A program made the translations under genes and the position numbers. The notes under the pieces are model-generated. The model saw only the letters and a list, made by a program, of their open reading frames with translations, had not been told where the DNA came from and ran no database searches. A DNA stretch of 64,000 nucleotides from CAYWMD01 sp964458575 (GTDB taxonomy: Bacteria > Verrucomicrobiota > Verrucomicrobiia > Limisphaerales > JADLHS01). The DNA lies in the NCBI GenBank assembly GCA_964458575.1, contig CAYWMD010000018.1, positions 41,183 through 105,182 on the forward strand. Reading direction: 5' to 3'. Of this stretch, positions 61,881 to 64,000 are shown one piece after another (positions within the stretch are counted from its first letter, which is position 1; each line of letters begins with the position of its first letter).

Positions 61881-63248
61881 ATGAACTACCCGCATCCGAT
61901 CACCCGAAGAATTTTTTTACGCGAAACCGGCATGGCGTTGACGTTGTTCAACATCCTTCCGGGCCGGCTGCCCGGCGCGGACGCGGTAACGCCCGGACAA
62001 AAACTAAATGTCGCTGGCGTTGGCGTCGGCAGTCGCGGCGGGACGGACGTGAGTGAAGTGGCTGCTCTCGGCCACAACATCGTCGCCTTGTGTGACGTGG
62101 ACGAAAACACGGCGGTGAAAACGTTTGGGAAATTCCCGGCCGCGAAGCGGTTCACCGACTACCGCGTGATGTTCGACCAGATGGGCGGGACAATCGAGGC
62201 GGTGGTGATCGGCACGCCGGACCACAACCACGCGATCGTGGCGATGGAGGCGATGCGGCGGGGCAAACATGTCTTCTGCGAAAAGCCGCTCGCCCACAGC
62301 GTGTATGAAGTACGGGAGTTGATGAAGGCGGCTGAGAAATACAAGGTCGTTACCCAGCTCGGCAACCAGGGCCATTCGAGCGATTCGATCCGGCGCGTGT
62401 GCGAGTGGATTTGGTTGGGGGTGATCGGGCAGGTGCATACGATTCACGCCGCGACGGGCGCCTTCAAGGATGTGTACAGCCAGATGCGCAACCTCGGAAA
62501 GCTTACCGGGACCGAGGAGGTTCCGAAGGGTTTGAACTATGATTTGTGGCTTGGCCCGGCGGAATTCCGGCCGTACTCGAAATTTTGGATTCCGTGGAAC
62601 TGGCGTGGCTGGCTGCCATTCGGCGGTGGTGCCATTGGCGACTGGATTTGCCATGTGGTGGACCCGGCGTTCTGGGCGCTGGACCTGGGTGCGCCGGCCA
62701 CGGTCATGGCGGAGGTGACCGATTACGACGTTACGAAGCATGGCCTGACTTATCCCCCGGCGGCGAAGTTTGTTTTTGAGTTTCCAGCCCGAAAAGGGCG
62801 CGGTCCGGTGAAACTCGTCTGGTACGACGGACTGAACGCAATTCCGCGCCCGAAGACATTCGGACCCGAGGACAAGATTCCCGGGACGGGCGCCATCATC
62901 TACGGCGACAAGGGAATGATCGTTCACGGTTCGCACGGCGGCGGTGGATGCGTGCTGTATCCGGAGGGTTTGATGGAGCAACACTCCGGCGCGAATGCGC
63001 CGGCCGAAAGAATTCCGCGGGTGAAGGGACACCCGTGGGACTGGGCGGAAGCCATTCGTACCGGACGGCAGGCGGGATCGCATTTCGGCTACGGCGGACC
63101 GCTCAGCCAGCTTGGGCTGCTCGGACTGATCGCATTGCATTTCCCCGGGCAGACGCTCTCGTGGGACGATGCGGCCATGCGCTTCATAAACCTCGAAGCG
63201 GCGAATGCTTTCGTTAATCCGCCGTATCGCAAAGGCTGGACGCTGTAA
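61881..63248 (+). CDS. Gfo/Idh/MocA-family oxidoreductase, Tat-like signal
   Basis: 455 aa from ATG 61881. The ORF extends upstream, but this start begins the signal ITRRIFLRETGMALTLF (twin Arg). NVAGVGVGSRGG, ALCDVDENTAVKTF, GTPDHNHAIVAM, CEKPLAHSVYEV, and GGGAIGDWICHVVDPAFWAL in the C-terminal domain. Closely similar in layout to the protein at 17343. A substrate sugar is likely; cofactor is bound before export. Has its own promoter copy 5, so it may be regulated with the GH2, cytochrome and prepilin units. Confidence 0.93.
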   Translation: MNYPHPITRRIFLRETGMALTLFNILPGRLPGADAVTPGQKLNVAGVGVGSRGGTDVSEVAALGHNIVALCDVDENTAVKTFGKFPAAKRFTDYRVMFDQMGGTIEAVVIGTPDHNHAIVAMEAMRRGKHVFCEKPLAHSVYEVRELMKAAEKYKVVTQLGNQGHSSDSIRRVCEWIWLGVIGQVHTIHAATGAFKDVYSQMRNLGKLTGTEEVPKGLNYDLWLGPAEFRPYSKFWIPWNWRGWLPFGGGAIGDWICHVVDPAFWALDLGAPATVMAEVTDYDVTKHGLTYPPAAKFVFEFPARKGRGPVKLVWYDGLNAIPRPKTFGPEDKIPGTGAIIYGDKGMIVHGSHGGGGCVLYPEGLMEQHSGANAPAERIPRVKGHPWDWAEAIRTGRQAGSHFGYGGPLSQLGLLGLIALHFPGQTLSWDDAAMRFINLEAANAFVNPPYRKGWTL

Positions 63249-63333
63249 GGCCCCGGTCAGCAATTCCCCGAGCGACAGTCTGCACGCGATAGCGGATGGG
63301 GGAACACACGACGGGTCGCGGACCGTCCGGTTA

Positions 63334-63600
63334 GTGAATCTCACCGCCGAAGATTTTCCTTGGGACGCGCGGATACTTGTTTGTCGACCACACAAGCCTG
63401 ACGTCACTTCGCTGATTTCCTTCGGTGCAAACAATGTTGCGTCCATCGGCTCCGACTGGAGCCGTGACTTGGAGGAAAAGCATGCAGCCGCTCTTCGCGC
63501 GAGCCTGGCCAAATTCAGCCTGTCGAAAAATCAGCTCGATTGCTTGGTCACCGAGTTCCGAGACACCCTTCGACAGAAAACACAGACCGTGCGTGGATAG
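63334..63600 (+). CDS. Possible hypothetical protein or gene remnant
   Basis: 88 codons from GTG 63334 to TAG. The frame is also open upstream to 63205, overlapping the Gfo/Idh gene. The sequence looks protein-like (FPWDARILVCRPHKPDV; amphipathic HAAALRASLAKFSLS) but no family is recognised and no RBS is evident. It could be the 3' piece of a deleted gene. Confidence 0.3.
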   Translation: MNLTAEDFPWDARILVCRPHKPDVTSLISFGANNVASIGSDWSRDLEEKHAAALRASLAKFSLSKNQLDCLVTEFRDTLRQKTQTVRG

Positions 63601-63621
63601 AAAAAGCGTTCGTGACTAGGG

Positions 63622-63658
63622 CTCCAGCCAGTCGGGATCCAACCCGACTGGGCTGGAG
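63622..63658. repeat. Strong intergenic hairpin
   Basis: CTCCAGCCAGTCGGG / CCCGACTGGGCTGGAG with a 6-nt loop and one bulge, a 15-bp stem. No T tract on either side, so it is more likely a REP-like palindrome than a simple terminator. Confidence 0.6.
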
Positions 63659-63960
63659 TTCACTTCGCAGAATACTGCTTTGCCAATCGGGCTCGATGCC
63701 GCCGGCTATGTTCCCCGATCGGCGTGGATGGTCCGACGATATTGATGCCTCATACTTTGGAAATTCAAGGAACGGCTTCGCTTCCCATTGCTTGAGCAAA
63801 CTTGCTGACCCAATGGAGCTCCGACTTTTTGCTCGCTAAACCCGCAGAGCAATCACAATAGAACTCACCTCGATTGAATCAAGAAGACGCACCCGAAAAT
63901 CGAATTCTGACACTAAACGGACACTAAAAGTGGGGACCCCGATGAAACCCTTGATTTTAT

Positions 63961-64000
63961 TGGAGCGGGTGAAGGGAATCGAACCCTCATCTCAGGCTTG
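63961..64000 (-). tRNA. tRNA-Gly, 3' part (cut by window edge)
   Basis: On the minus strand the sequence ends CACCCGCTCCA: acceptor 3' strand CACCCGC, discriminator T and encoded CCA. The T arm is GAGGG-TTCGATT-CCCTT, and the anticodon-stem 3' side GCCTG follows CAA of the anticodon loop. U73 with a GCGGGTG-type acceptor stem is characteristic of tRNA-Gly. The last anticodon base C (36) agrees with NCC; the first two bases are outside the window. Confidence 0.85.

Larger units (their letters stand above)
63249..63960. other. Sparse 0.7-kb region before the tRNA
   Basis: No confident gene. It holds a weak ORF (63334-63600), a strong hairpin (63622-63658) and two GACACTAAA direct repeats at 63909-63917 and 63920-63928 beside GGGGACCCC. 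The remaining ORFs have no recognisable motifs and are treated as chance frames. Confidence 0.5.

Noticed and set aside
63540..63839. ORF overlapping the right-end hairpin
   Set aside because: It runs straight through the palindrome, has no recognisable motif and no RBS.

Overview
The window looks like a chromosomal segment of a Verrucomicrobiota-type bacterium (Pedosphaera/Limisphaerales-like), or less likely a related planctomycete or lentisphaeran. This is inferred from the gene families, not from any rRNA or marker gene. Nine paralogous prepilin-like proteins carry an N-terminal FTLIELLVV helix and an H-X9-DG motif. They sit beside many Sec- or Tat-exported sulfatases, glycoside hydrolases, Gfo/Idh/MocA oxidoreductases, a DUF1080 protein, a DUF4838 protein, multi-CXXCH proteins with PA14, and a giant LamG/Ig-like surface protein. 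Almost all genes lie on the + strand; only the pair at 4293-7328 and the edge tRNA are on the minus strand. I saw no transposase, integrase, CRISPR, rRNA, SusC/D, TonB receptor or transcription-factor gene.

Layout. 1-2116: three tandem prepilin-like genes (the first cut by the window edge), then an exported sialate-O-acetylesterase-like protein (2124-4262). 4293-7328 (minus): a polytopic membrane protein and a DUF4838 protein. 7593-12845: a 1750-aa LamG/Ig/PA14 protein. 12919-17321: five more prepilin-like genes, followed by a Tat-exported Gfo/Idh/MocA protein and the C-terminal stump of an alpha-L-arabinofuranosidase. 18899-33842: a carbohydrate-processing run with a sulfatase-SGNH-sulfatase fusion, PhoD-like phosphatase, GH27, SGNH esterases, a prepilin gene lying between a broken and an intact SGNH gene, a GH106-like protein and a second sialate-O-acetylesterase. 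34023-41756: TlpA/TPR protein, GH29-like, sulfatase, GH29 and an esterase-GH29 fusion, several overlapping by ATGA. 41954-46247: five-CXXCH cytochrome with PA14 plus a dehydrogenase-like propeller. 46333-63248: GH2, Gfo/Idh/MocA, sulfatase, transglutaminase-esterase fusion, CBM9-like, DUF1080, GH106-like, GH95, small lipoprotein, Gfo/Idh/MocA. 63249-64000: sparse region ending in a partial tRNA-Gly.

Together the enzymes suggest extracytoplasmic breakdown of a sulfated, acylated heteropolysaccharide rich in fucose, rhamnose and galactose. Sulfatases and esterases would remove substituents, GH29/95/106/27/2 would trim sugars, and exported oxidoreductases plus DUF1080 and the cytochrome/dehydrogenase pair may handle an oxidative (3-keto-sugar-like) branch.

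The most notable undescribed signal is a five-copy regulatory module. It is an imperfect dyad, AATAGTTC-N4-GAGCTATT, followed 20-22 nt later by a TAnnnT-like -10 box and 6-8 nt later by an ATG. It lies upstream of the LamG protein, a prepilin array, the cytochrome operon, the GH2 operon and the last Gfo/Idh gene. In one case the ATG is the gene's own start. In the other four it opens a short ORF that stops at or close to the downstream gene's start.
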